From: Candidatus Gastranaerophilales bacterium
GTDB lineage: Bacteria > Cyanobacteriota > Vampirovibrionia > Gastranaerophilales > Gastranaerophilaceae
Assembly (NCBI GenBank): GCA_944325865.1
Contig: CALVBS010000005.1
Location: forward strand, 1 to 64,000
Length of the DNA stretch: 64,000 nt
Direction of reading: 5' to 3'
Shown here: piece after piece, positions 24,826-33,607 of the stretch
Numbering within the stretch: the stretch's first letter is position 1
Layout: each line of letters begins with the position of its first letter
Program-made: the position numbers and the translations under genes
The notes under the pieces: generated by a model
Databases searched by the model: none
Told to the model about the DNA's origin: nothing
What the model saw: the letters and a program-made list of their open reading frames with translations, nothing else

Positions 24826-25906
24826 AAGACGTTTTTATAAAAATGATAAAGAAGAAAAAATCTTTAGCAGTTGGATGTATGACTTTTATGACGTTTTCGG
24901 CAAACGTCATAAAAAGTCAGGGTTTAAAACGAAAGCTGAAGCCGAACAAAAAGAAGCTATTGCAAAGGCTGATTATAATAAAGGTCTAGCAACAAGTAAT
25001 GACAACAATATGAAGTTCAAAGAGCTTATGGAACAATTCATAAAACTTCATGCCGAAATTTATCTGAAGCCTTCAACAGTAAGAGGTTATAAAGATCATT
25101 TCAATCTGCATTTAAAAGACTTTTTTGGAGAAATCAAACTTGTTGATATAACCCCTGTTATTATCAATAGATTTATGGAAAACAAACTTAAAGAAGGGCT
25201 TTCTAACAAAACTGTTAATCATTTACTTACAACATTGGGAACGGCTTTTAACTGGGCAATAAATAATAACTATATGATGTACAATCCTGTTAGCAGAGTA
25301 AAAAAGCTTAAAGTTCAACGAAAGGAAATGGAATTTCTTACAGAAGATGAAATAAAAAGAGTACTAGATGTTGCTGAAAAAGAATATCCTGATTTTTATC
25401 CAATTTTAATTACAACAATTTATTCAGGTATGCGACGTGGCGAAGTTCTTGGGCTAACATGGGATTGTGTAGACTTTAATAAGTCAATTATCAAAGTTCG
25501 AAAAGCATTGTATAAAGGCGTTTTATCTACACCAAAGACAGATTATTCAATAAGGGATATACAAGTGCCATCAAAACTAATGCAGGTGCTGAAACAATAC
25601 AAAAAATCAGCAGTAGAAAATGACTTGAATCTAGTGTTCACTCAGAAGAACGGAAAACCACTTGACGCAGACAACCTAATGAGCAGAAGATACAGAAAAA
25701 TCTTAAAATTAGCAGGAGTAAAAAAGATAAGATTTCATGACTTGCGGCATACATACGCAAGTCTTTTAATATCAAAAGATTTAAATATTAAATACATACA
25801 AAAACAGATGGGACATTCATCTTTTGAAGTTACCATGAACACCTATGCACACCTTATGCCTGAAGTTTATGAAAAAAGTAAATTAGCTATTGATGAGTTG
25901 ATTTGA
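24815..25906 (+). CDS. Tyrosine integrase of the element
   Basis: The start is the ATG at 24815, placed after AAAGGAGG, giving 363 residues; an upstream in-frame TTG is discounted. Three domains are visible. An N-terminal arm-binding AP2-like domain (about 1-60, WMYDFYDVFGKRHKKSGF) is followed by a core-binding SAM-like domain (about 65-155). The catalytic domain has R207 (SGMRRGEVLGLTW), K241, H308xxR311 (HDLRHTYASLL), H334 (MGHSS) and Y344. It is intact and probably drives integration into tRNA-fMet. It ends tail to tail over the next minus-strand gene by 20 bp. Confidence 0.94.
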   Translation: MPVKRRFYKNDKEEKIFSSWMYDFYDVFGKRHKKSGFKTKAEAEQKEAIAKADYNKGLATSNDNNMKFKELMEQFIKLHAEIYLKPSTVRGYKDHFNLHLKDFFGEIKLVDITPVIINRFMENKLKEGLSNKTVNHLLTTLGTAFNWAINNNYMMYNPVSRVKKLKVQRKEMEFLTEDEIKRVLDVAEKEYPDFYPILITTIYSGMRRGEVLGLTWDCVDFNKSIIKVRKALYKGVLSTPKTDYSIRDIQVPSKLMQVLKQYKKSAVENDLNLVFTQKNGKPLDADNLMSRRYRKILKLAGVKKIRFHDLRHTYASLLISKDLNIKYIQKQMGHSSFEVTMNTYAHLMPEVYEKSKLAIDELI

Positions 25907-26558
25907 GCTTATTTTTAAAAGTTTCAAACTTTTCATTCATACTATTTCTTAATGTTTCGATTTCAGGCCTTTTGTTTTCAAATTTTTCAAAATCATTAGG
26001 GTCCTCATCTAAATAAAATCTTAACTTTAGCCATACAAACCCATATATTTTATTTCTGTAATTACGAAGTTCTTGCAAGAATTCTTCGATTACACCACTA
26101 TCGTTATTTGCACTATAATATTCATATATTTTATAATTTTTGTTTACTATACGCATTTTTCTAGTAAATTCAACATCAATATTTAATAATTCTTGGTGCA
26201 TTATTTTTTTATCGATTGTTATTTCCCTTGCTATTTCAGGATTATCTTCAGTTTTTTCTGACATTGGTAAGCTATCCCAAGAGTTTATGTCTAAAGTTGC
26301 CATCATATCGATAATAGAAACTATTAAATCATTTTTGGCATTTAATTCTTTATCTTTATATAAGTTTTTCATCCAATCATTTCTTGTTTTGTAAGCTAAA
26401 ATCAACGCGAAAAGAGAAACTATTAAAATTCCAAAATTGATTAAATTATCAAAAAGCTCATGAAACAAGCAATCTGCGAAAATAATAACTATTGTACATA
26501 TGAACAAAATTACATACAAACATTTATAACAGCCATTATCAATACATTTTTTATTCAT
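25887..26558 (-). CDS. Two-TM membrane protein, unknown function
   Basis: 223 residues. Two adjacent transmembrane helices at the N-terminus (YVILFICTIVIIFADCLF and LINFGILIVSLFALILAY) are followed by a helical cytoplasmic domain of about 150 residues (YRNKIYGFVWLKLRFYLDEDPNDFEKFE). Such two-helix proteins with a soluble helical tail occur in mobile-element cargo. A phage-defence or exclusion role is possible but unproven. It is convergent with the integrase. Confidence 0.65.
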   Translation of the reverse strand: MNKKCIDNGCYKCLYVILFICTIVIIFADCLFHELFDNLINFGILIVSLFALILAYKTRNDWMKNLYKDKELNAKNDLIVSIIDMMATLDINSWDSLPMSEKTEDNPEIAREITIDKKIMHQELLNIDVEFTRKMRIVNKNYKIYEYYSANNDSGVIEEFLQELRNYRNKIYGFVWLKLRFYLDEDPNDFEKFENKRPEIETLRNSMNEKFETFKNKLKSTHQ

Positions 26559-26903
26559 TTGTAATTTTTCTTGCAGTTTGACTTGTTTTAACAGTTAGTT
26601 TGATTTTAACATGTGCCCCAGGTTGGAAACGAACCAAGAATGTTTAAGAATATATGCAATGAATTATTAATCCATCTATGTCATTGTGAGTATAAACTAT
26701 TTCTCACAATAATTCAAGCCTATTTAAAAAATTGTCCGAAACAGGACAAGAAAAATTTTTTAATTCCACATGTTTTATATAGTTTTTCTAATATATTTAT
26801 AGGGTACTTTATTGACAATGTACACCATTAGTTTGATTTACATTTCTTAATATTTTGAGAAAATTATGATGGTTATTTATAATCAAAATCAAGAGAGAGT
26901 CGA
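26559..26903. other. Gene-free stretch with tRNA-like 3' fragment
   Basis: 345 bp. A 72-codon ORF here lacks a ribosome site and sensible composition and is not supported. At 26612-26638 the minus strand reads like a tRNA T arm and acceptor 3' strand (GGTTCGTTTCCAACC followed by TGGGGCACA). It could be an old attachment-site remnant. TTGACAATG near 26811 may belong to the promoter of the next gene. Confidence 0.35.
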
Positions 26904-29900
26904 ATGAGCGAGAAAATAAAAAACCTAATTATCAGTTTAGGATTTAAACCCAAAAATGGGGAAGATTTAATTTATAGTAAAAAATATACAGATACCGAAA
27001 TAAAGATTAAATATAATGAAAAAACTCCAGAAAAATCAACTATTGATTATGGCAATATAAAATGTCATAGAGATACTATTTGCAATTTTACAAAACCCGA
27101 AAATGTAGTTCACCTTGAGTGTGTAACTAGATTATTAAATAAAGGGTATATGGCTCAAGACATTGAATTAGAAAAACCTTGGCAGCTTGGGCATAAACCT
27201 GGATATTTAGATATTCTTGTAAAAGATAAAAATAATAAATCCTTTTTAATGATAGATGTAAAACACTGGGATAAATATGAAAGTACGGTACAAGCTGCAA
27301 CTAAGAATGAAAAAGATCAAATTTTTTCTTACTTACAACAAGAACCTAAAACAACTAAGGCTATTTGTTATTATACTTCTCGCATTGAAAATGGACAAAT
27401 TATTTATAAAAATGCAATTGTAAATAATAAAGAAGAATGGAAAGATTTAAATCAAGAAGAAAGGTTTAATCAATGGTCTAAAACTTGGGAAAGCAATGGC
27501 ATTTTTGAAGATAATATTCCTTTGTACAATGTTAATTCAAAATCTATATTAAGGAAAGAATTAACGGTTCTCACCAAAGAAGATAGTGACAGGCTATACA
27601 AACAATTTGCTGAAATATTGAGACATAATGTAATTTCAGATAAGCCTAATGCCTTTAATAAAATAATCAATTTGTTTTTATGTAAAATTTATGACGAAGA
27701 TAGAAACCCTAGCGAAGAAGTCAAATTTCAACTCAAAACATTAGGACGCTATAAAACTAACGAGGAATTGCTTGATGATCTAAATGACTTATATAAAGCC
27801 GGAATGAAAGAATATTTTAATTATGATATTTCTGATTATTCAAAAGATGAATTTGAAACATTGTTAAAATTTCTAGGAGATGATAGTAAAAAACAACAAT
27901 TTGAAGATCTATATAAAACTTTAAGATTGTACAAAAATAATGAATTTGCATTTAAAGAGGTTTTTGATAAAAAATCATTTGAAGATAATGCTAAGGTTGT
28001 TAAAGAAGTTGTTGAGATGTTGCAAAATTATCAACTACGATATACAAAGAAACAGCAGTTTTTAGGCGATTTTTATGAAATTTTATTAAATGATAGTATA
28101 AAACAGGAAGCTGGGCAATTTTTCACTCCAGTACCATTAACTCAATTTATTATTAAATGTTTACCAATTAGAGAAATAATTAATTCTAAAATTGCAAATG
28201 GTGAGAAAAATATTTTACCACTTGTTGTTGATTACGCCTGTGGTACGGGACATTTTCTTACAGAAATTATGGAAGAGTTAGATAATATTATAAAAAATGA
28301 TATTGATAAAACTAATTTAAGTCCTTCATTACAAAGAACTGTAACCAGCTGGCAAGATGATAGTTTTAGTTGGGCTAAAGATTATATTTATGGTATTGAT
28401 TTAGACTATAGATTGATAAAAGCTTCAAAAATTAGTTGTTTCCTAAATGGTGATGGAAAAGCAAATTTGATACATGCAAATGGTTTGGCTCCATTTGATA
28501 GTCAAGATTATATTGGTGAGTTATATAGTGACAGCTTAAAACAAAATAATCAAAAATTTGATATACTGATTGCAAATCCACCATATTCAGTAAAAGAATT
28601 TGGTAAACATGCTATAGAAAAAGGACAACAGTGTTTTGAATTATATTCTTATTTAACCGAAAAGTGTAGTGCCATAGAATGTTTCTTTGTTGAAAGAGCA
28701 AAGCAACTAGTAAAAGAAGGTGGATATGTTGGCATAGTATTGCCAATAACTTTATTTACTAACAATGGAATTGAAACTAAGACAAGAGAAATAATATTAA
28801 AATATTTTGATATAAAAGGAATCCTTTCTCTAAAAGATAAGGCATTTATGGCAACTAATACAGAAACAATTATATTAATAATGAAAAGAAGAGGCAACAA
28901 TGATTGGGAACTAATAAAGCAACACGTTAAAAACTTTTTTATCACATTCAAAGATGTCACTGTTGCAGGAATTGAAAAAGCTTTCTCGGTATTTGTATCA
29001 GAAAATTATGAGGATGTTTCTTTTGAGGATTATGTAAATTTATTACAAGGTGATGTAAAAGATTCTATTAAAAATACAGATTTTTATAAAGATCATAAAG
29101 ACATAGAAGTTAAAGAATTACAGGAGCTAGAAGCTGATAAAATGTTATATTTCTTTTTATCATACAATTCTAAGCTTATTCTTTCTAATTCTGGAGAAAA
29201 AGATATTGAAAAACTCTTTATTGGTTATGAATTTAGGACAATTGATAAACAAAAGAAAATAAATATTTTTAAAGACGAATGTGATAATATCATGTCTTCA
29301 TTGTTTTCAGATATTGATAATTTGGATAATAATAAGCTAAATACTTACATATATAAAAACATATTAGGAGTAGATGTAAAAAAAGATATATCTGACATAA
29401 CTACTGATGAGCACCATCCGCTTAATAATCATATTGACTATTGCAGACTATCTGATTTAATTGACTATACTTTACCATTGTCGAAATTTGAGAAAGCTAT
29501 AAATATAAATTCTAAAAAAAAACTAAAAATTGAAAGCAAATATAAACAAGAAAAATTTGAATTATTAAAATCATATTTTAGTGCTGGTATAACATATGAA
29601 AACAAAGACGAAAGTTTAAAAAAAACCAATAAGGTTATACTAACAGCCGACAATATAACATTAAACAATGAATTAGACATTAAAAAGGAAATTTTTTTAA
29701 AGGAAACAACAAATTTGCCTAGTGATAAAATTTTAAAAGAAAATGACATATTTATATGCTTATCTAGTGGAAGTAAAAAACATATAGGAAAAGTTGCTTA
29801 TATACCATCCGATACTAATTACTACGCAGGTGGTTTTATGGGAATTATAAGAGCGAATGTTGACAAAATACTACCTAAATGTTTATTCTTTCTTCTTGAA

Positions 29901-30650
29901 CATCCAAATATAAAACAAACAATTGAAGCATATGCTACTGGTAGTAATATTAAAAATTTATCAAGTAAACTTTACGGTATTAAACTGCCGTTGCCACCAA
30001 AAGATATTCAAAAACAAATAATTAACGAAATAAATCCATTATGTAATATTCTTTCAGACAATAATAAAAAAATAGTTAGTTTGAACGAACTGATAAACAA
30101 TAAATATCAATTTTTGTATAATCAAGGTAAGAATTTGATACGTTTATCAGATAAAGATGTATTTGATTTATCTATTGGTAAACGTATTTTAAATAAGCAA
30201 TTAAAACAAGATGGTAATATTCCTGTATATAGTGCAAATGTATTTAAACCTTTTGGATACATAGATAAATTACTTTTTGAAGATTTTAATAAATCATCAG
30301 TAATTTGGGGAATTGATGGCGACTGGATGGTAAATTCTATAGATAAAAATATTTTATTTTACCCAACTGATCACTGTGGGATCTTGAGATTGAAAAAAGA
30401 AAATATATTTATTGAAAAATATGTGGCATATGCACTGCAACAAGCTGGTATAGAATATGGATTTTCAAGAAACAAGCGTGCATCAATAGATAGAATTGAG
30501 ACAATAAAAATTCCTATTCCAGACTATAGTGTACAAAAAGATATAATTGCAGAGATAATACCATTAGAAAAAGAAGTAGAAAAATTGCAAAAAGAAATTG
30601 ATGAAATACCTACTAAAAAACAGGCAATTCTCGATAAATATTTAAAATAA
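26904..30650 (+). CDS. Fused restriction-modification enzyme (type IIG / type I-like, R-M-S in one chain)
   Basis: 1,248 residues. The N-terminal nuclease domain has D103 (GYLDILVKD) and DVK at 118-120 (FLMIDVKHW), a PD-(D/E)XK pattern. The HsdM-like methylase carries EAGQFFTPVPL, SAM motif DYACGTGHF (about 444-452) and catalytic NPPY (558-561). The C-terminal third has two HsdS-type specificity halves ending IKLPLPPKDIQKQI and IKIPIPDYSVQKDI, each with a helical spacer. One polypeptide would therefore methylate adenine and cut DNA at an asymmetric site. It is the rightmost cargo gene of the element. Confidence 0.85.
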   Translation: MSEKIKNLIISLGFKPKNGEDLIYSKKYTDTEIKIKYNEKTPEKSTIDYGNIKCHRDTICNFTKPENVVHLECVTRLLNKGYMAQDIELEKPWQLGHKPGYLDILVKDKNNKSFLMIDVKHWDKYESTVQAATKNEKDQIFSYLQQEPKTTKAICYYTSRIENGQIIYKNAIVNNKEEWKDLNQEERFNQWSKTWESNGIFEDNIPLYNVNSKSILRKELTVLTKEDSDRLYKQFAEILRHNVISDKPNAFNKIINLFLCKIYDEDRNPSEEVKFQLKTLGRYKTNEELLDDLNDLYKAGMKEYFNYDISDYSKDEFETLLKFLGDDSKKQQFEDLYKTLRLYKNNEFAFKEVFDKKSFEDNAKVVKEVVEMLQNYQLRYTKKQQFLGDFYEILLNDSIKQEAGQFFTPVPLTQFIIKCLPIREIINSKIANGEKNILPLVVDYACGTGHFLTEIMEELDNIIKNDIDKTNLSPSLQRTVTSWQDDSFSWAKDYIYGIDLDYRLIKASKISCFLNGDGKANLIHANGLAPFDSQDYIGELYSDSLKQNNQKFDILIANPPYSVKEFGKHAIEKGQQCFELYSYLTEKCSAIECFFVERAKQLVKEGGYVGIVLPITLFTNNGIETKTREIILKYFDIKGILSLKDKAFMATNTETIILIMKRRGNNDWELIKQHVKNFFITFKDVTVAGIEKAFSVFVSENYEDVSFEDYVNLLQGDVKDSIKNTDFYKDHKDIEVKELQELEADKMLYFFLSYNSKLILSNSGEKDIEKLFIGYEFRTIDKQKKINIFKDECDNIMSSLFSDIDNLDNNKLNTYIYKNILGVDVKKDISDITTDEHHPLNNHIDYCRLSDLIDYTLPLSKFEKAININSKKKLKIESKYKQEKFELLKSYFSAGITYENKDESLKKTNKVILTADNITLNNELDIKKEIFLKETTNLPSDKILKENDIFICLSSGSKKHIGKVAYIPSDTNYYAGGFMGIIRANVDKILPKCLFFLLEHPNIKQTIEAYATGSNIKNLSSKLYGIKLPLPPKDIQKQIINEINPLCNILSDNNKKIVSLNELINNKYQFLYNQGKNLIRLSDKDVFDLSIGKRILNKQLKQDGNIPVYSANVFKPFGYIDKLLFEDFNKSSVIWGIDGDWMVNSIDKNILFYPTDHCGILRLKKENIFIEKYVAYALQQAGIEYGFSRNKRASIDRIETIKIPIPDYSVQKDIIAEIIPLEKEVEKLQKEIDEIPTKKQAILDKYLK

Positions 30651-30679
30651 GTATATTTGTAATTTTTTAATATTAACGA

Positions 30680-30882
30680 AACTGGACTTTACCAAAATAA
30701 TCATTTTATCCGTACACTTCAAAATTGGTGCTAAATTCAGCTATATTAAGAAAATCTCAATCTATCCGTACAGTCCGAAAAAAGTCCAGTTCGGCAGTTT
30801 GATTTTTTGGGTAAACTTAATTTTCCGACCCGAAAACGCCATCGCAGAGCGGACTGTCCAAAATAATCAAAGTATCCGTACA
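30680..30882. repeat. Right-end repeat cluster
   Basis: Three copies of a CAAAATAATCA-like word followed by TATCCGTACA lie at about 30692-30716, 30750-30772 (diverged) and 30858-30882. In addition an 11-bp perfect inverted pair, AACTGGACTTT (30680) and AAAGTCCAGTT (30781), brackets the first two. They lie 90-290 bp from the right attachment site. The rest of 30651-30928 shows nothing else. Confidence 0.6.
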
Positions 30883-30928
30883 AATCAAACCGGTCGTTAA
30901 ATTACAAACAATTAGCTATTTTTCTATT

Positions 30929-30965
30929 AAAAAAGAGAGTTCCTAAAACCTTGAAACCCTCTTTT
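30929..30965 (-). terminator. Element-supplied terminator for tRNA-fMet
   Basis: On the minus strand the stem AAAAGAG-G-GTT pairs with AAC-T-CTCTTTT, followed by a T-run. It lies 7 bp past the CCA end of the intact tRNA and is different in sequence from the terminator now displaced to 9702-9741. Confidence 0.7.
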
Positions 30966-30968
30966 GAT

Positions 30969-31048
<80 letters not shown>

Positions 31049-31187
31049 ATATTCTATTTTGGGCACCTGACAATTACCATTATCATTTACCCCCACCCCA
31101 TTATTAAACGCTAAAAAACAAAAATCAAGCCCTCTGTTTTTTAAAACACAACAACCCTGTTAAACTGTATATAAACCGAAATCAAAT

Positions 31188-31511
31188 TTATATTATTATT
31201 TTTAACATCTTGTCAATTATTACAAGCTTTGCTCTGTCGGATTTTATTGTTTCCAGATTTTTAATAATATTTTTGTATAACTCTTCTTCAGACTTTAGAC
31301 CGCCGAATGAAAAAAGTTCATCAGGTTCCAGTTCAAGTTTTAAAAGAATTTTTTCCAGTGTTTCAGCCGTCAAAAAACCATTCCCCGTTTCAATAATGCT
31401 TAATGCATTCGTAGAAAGTCCCAGCATCTCTGCAAATTGGATTTGAGAGTAGCCTTTTTCTTTCCGTATCCGGCTGATTTTTGCACCCAATAACTTTTTA
31501 ATATCAGTCAT
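31188..31511 (-). CDS. XRE-family transcriptional regulator, 107 aa
   Basis: The N-terminal HTH is KISRIRKEKGYSQIQFAEMLGLSTNALSIIETGNGFLTAETLEKILLKLELEPDELF, followed by a C-terminal helical tail of about 40 residues (EEELYKNIIKNLETI). The layout matches the XRE protein at 40873-41193, so they are paralogues. AAAAAGGTAAG precedes the ATG. It is divergent from a pilin-like gene whose promoter contains a palindrome, a likely binding site. Confidence 0.85.
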   Translation of the reverse strand: MTDIKKLLGAKISRIRKEKGYSQIQFAEMLGLSTNALSIIETGNGFLTAETLEKILLKLELEPDELFSFGGLKSEEELYKNIIKNLETIKSDRAKLVIIDKMLKIII

Positions 31512-31569
31512 ATCTTACCTTTTTATTATGTTAAATTGCATAACGATTTAAAAGAACCAAGTTTAACTA

Positions 31570-31598
31570 TTTACAAACACAATTTAATTGTGTATAAT
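31570..31598 (+). promoter_or_regulatory. Pilin-gene promoter with embedded palindromic operator
   Basis: TTTACA (31570), a 17-bp spacer and TATAAT (31593). The spacer is filled by the perfect palindrome ACACAAT-TTA-ATTGTGT (31577-31593). A repressor bound there would exclude RNA polymerase; the divergent XRE protein is the obvious candidate. Confidence 0.75.
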
Positions 31599-31642
31599 TT
31601 TCCATATATAAATTAACAATTATATGTTTTAATTAAGGAGAA

Positions 31643-32374
31643 ATGATGAAAACCGATACTTGTTTTGGAATTATAAGGCTGCATAAAAATATTTTACATA
31701 AAAATGCATTTACACTGGCGGAAGTACTCATCACACTTGGAATAATCGGAATAGTTGCAGCAATGACATTACCCGCAATTATACATCAGCAAAATACAAA
31801 AAAACTGGAAGTTGCTCTGCAAAAAAATTACAGCATAATTCAACAAGTATTACAAAGGATGGAACTTGACATAGGGGAAACACCAAAATCAACAAACTTC
31901 GACTATTTAGAATTTGCACCGGAATTTTTAAAATATTTTAACTATGTAAATAAGTGCAGCGAAGGAAACGAAAACTGTGCAAGTAAAACTGAAGACGAAA
32001 ATGATCCGACAATTACAACTCTTATAAAAGAATATAAAACTTATAATAAATCCCGAAATGTCAGTACTACATACTTTGATGACGGAAAATTTCGAACTTT
32101 AAACGAATTCTATATGATAGAAAACCAGAATCCCAATCTGCTTATTATAACAGTTGATATAAACGGTATCTTAAAAAGACCTAATTTATGGGGACATGAT
32201 TTATTCAGTTTTCAACTGTTACAGAATGGGAAATTAGTACCTGCAGGTGCACCTGGAACTAATTTTGCAAACAAAAACACATACTGTTCCACTACCTCAA
32301 CAAACGCTTTAAATGGTTTGGGCTGTACATATTATGCATTAACCGATAAAAACTACTGGAAAAATCTGCCATAA
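31643..32374 (+). CDS. Type IV pilin-like / pseudopilin protein
   Basis: 243 residues. After a 25-residue leader comes NAFTLAEVLITLGIIGIVAAMTLP, the class III prepilin signal: cleavage A|F, Glu5 present, then a hydrophobic assembly helix. The C-terminal globular domain ends with the recurring features of its paralogues: VDINGILKRPNLWGHDLFSF and a Cys pair (NTYCSTTS ... GLGCTYYAL). A second ATG 3 bp downstream has better spacing from AAGGAG. No pilus assembly genes are nearby. It could be a minor pilin or a secretion or competence pseudopilin. Confidence 0.85.
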   Translation: MMKTDTCFGIIRLHKNILHKNAFTLAEVLITLGIIGIVAAMTLPAIIHQQNTKKLEVALQKNYSIIQQVLQRMELDIGETPKSTNFDYLEFAPEFLKYFNYVNKCSEGNENCASKTEDENDPTITTLIKEYKTYNKSRNVSTTYFDDGKFRTLNEFYMIENQNPNLLIITVDINGILKRPNLWGHDLFSFQLLQNGKLVPAGAPGTNFANKNTYCSTTSTNALNGLGCTYYALTDKNYWKNLP

Positions 32375-32397
32375 AATAGGGTTAGATATCAGCAAAT

Positions 32398-32919
32398 TTA
32401 TTTTTTTATAGCCCCCCAGGCTTTGATTGTACCGCGTTGATATTTTATCAGGTAGTAGTCACCGTCCTTATCATATTCTATTGTAGCTTCTTTATAGACA
32501 AAATCTTCGACAGGCGGCATTCCGACTTTTGCACGTTTTTCATTTGTTTCTTTTTTTTCTCTAGCCTCTTTTTTAAGCTGCTTTTTATATTTTTTATTGT
32601 TCAGCCTTGCCGGTTCATTAGCATCAAATTCCACTTTAAAAACAGGGATAATTGCGACGGGATGTTTGCTTTGAATAAGTAGTAAAAAATCTTTATCATC
32701 ATTCAATGCAAGTTCGTAGTATCCCGGCGGGATAAAATTTTTGTCATCATCATAAAGAGGCTCTACAATAATCAGCGTTGGATAATCAGCCTCGGGTAAT
32801 GAATAGCGGTAGATAGCACCCTGCCCCAGAGTAATTCCGGAAACTTCCTGCGGCTGCTGAGGATATGGACGTGTTGTATTATGATTCATAATAGTATCAA
32901 CATAAACACCTTCCAGCAT
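32398..32919 (-). CDS. Conserved hypothetical protein downstream of rnpA, 173 aa
   Basis: Not recognised. The N-terminal part is mixed beta (YPTLIIVEPLYDDDKNFIPPGYYEL, then FLLLIQSKHPVAIIPVFKVEF). A central basic helix follows (LNNKKYKKQLKKEAREKKETNEKRAK), and the end is a short beta unit (DYYLIKYQRGTIKAWG). There is no signal or transmembrane segment. GAGGAGA precedes the ATG and only 4 bp separate it from rnpA, so it is likely the third gene of an rpmH-rnpA transcript. Confidence 0.7.
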   Translation of the reverse strand: MLEGVYVDTIMNHNTTRPYPQQPQEVSGITLGQGAIYRYSLPEADYPTLIIVEPLYDDDKNFIPPGYYELALNDDKDFLLLIQSKHPVAIIPVFKVEFDANEPARLNNKKYKKQLKKEAREKKETNEKRAKVGMPPVEDFVYKEATIEYDKDGDYYLIKYQRGTIKAWGAIKK

Positions 32920-32923
32920 AAAA

Positions 32924-33274
32924 TTAAATCTCCTCTAATAATTTTTTAACGATTTTTTGAATTTCGTCAAAAGTTTTCCCGAGAGCTCTTTCATGACCGA
33001 CAAAAATTAAAGATATAAAGTCCTGAGAATTGCCGAGTGAATTATTTTTCTGTAGAAGTCTATAGCTTTCTCTCATAAGACGTTTAAGCCTGTTTCTTTT
33101 AACAGACCTTTTGCTAACTTTTTTACTAACGACAAACCCGACTCTGGTCGGATAATCTTCTTTTTTCTTCTTTCCGATAAAAAGGGTTAAACCGCCGGAG
33201 TGACGGGAATTTTTTATTCTATAAGTCGCAGTAAAGGCTGCCTTATTTTTTAATCTAAATTGTTTTTTTAACAT
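32924..33274 (-). CDS. rnpA: Ribonuclease P protein component
   Basis: 116 residues. It has the conserved basic RNR-type motif SKKVSKRSVKRNRLKRLMRESYR and the N-terminal KNKAAFTATYRIKNSRHSGGLTLF, the typical layout of RnpA. It binds RNase P RNA and helps recognise pre-tRNA leaders. It lies directly downstream of rpmH in the classic rpmH-rnpA order. Confidence 0.95.
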   Translation of the reverse strand: MLKKQFRLKNKAAFTATYRIKNSRHSGGLTLFIGKKKKEDYPTRVGFVVSKKVSKRSVKRNRLKRLMRESYRLLQKNNSLGNSQDFISLIFVGHERALGKTFDEIQKIVKKLLEEI

Positions 33275-33357
33275 AATATCCTACAAGAACACAGCACGCC
33301 AAACTAATTTCGACCTGCTGTGTTATAATTATTTTTTAATTTGAGTATAACTCAAAC

Positions 33358-33510
33358 TTACGCACGTTTTTTAGCTGTAATAGCTAATCTGTGACGACCT
33401 TTAGCACGGCGTCTATTGATAACTTCTCTGCCGCCAGGAGTTGCCATTCTTGCTCTAAAGCCGCTTACGTGCTGTCTTTTAATCTTAGTTCCTTCTAGTG
33501 TACGTCTCAT
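33358..33510 (-). CDS. rpmH: 50S ribosomal protein L34
   Basis: 50 residues: [13 protein letters not shown], then [20 protein letters not shown] and [16 protein letters not shown]. This is the full L34 signature (FRxRMxTxxGRxVIxRRRxKGRxRL). It is very basic and is followed 83 bp later by rnpA. There is no dnaA gene on the other side; proC is divergent. Confidence 0.97.
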   Translation of the reverse strand: MRRTLEGTKIKRQHVSGFRARMATPGGREVINRRRAKGRHRLAITAKKRA

Positions 33511-33551
33511 TTTCTTTATTCCTTATTAATTTTATTTGTCGTATAATTCTA

Positions 33552-33580
33552 ATGTTAAATAAAAAAAAAGAATTAGTCAA
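33552..33580 (-). promoter_or_regulatory. Probable rpmH promoter
   Basis: On the minus strand TTGACT (33575-33580), a 17-bp spacer and TAACAT (33552-33557), placed 42 bp before the rpmH start. Confidence 0.5.
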
Positions 33581-33607
33581 CACAAAAAGAGGAGCAGGTT
33601 ACGGAAT

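Noticed and set aside
26613-26831. 72-codon plus-strand ORF
   Set aside because: No ribosome site or promoter fits, it is odd in composition, and its start overlaps a tRNA-like fragment.
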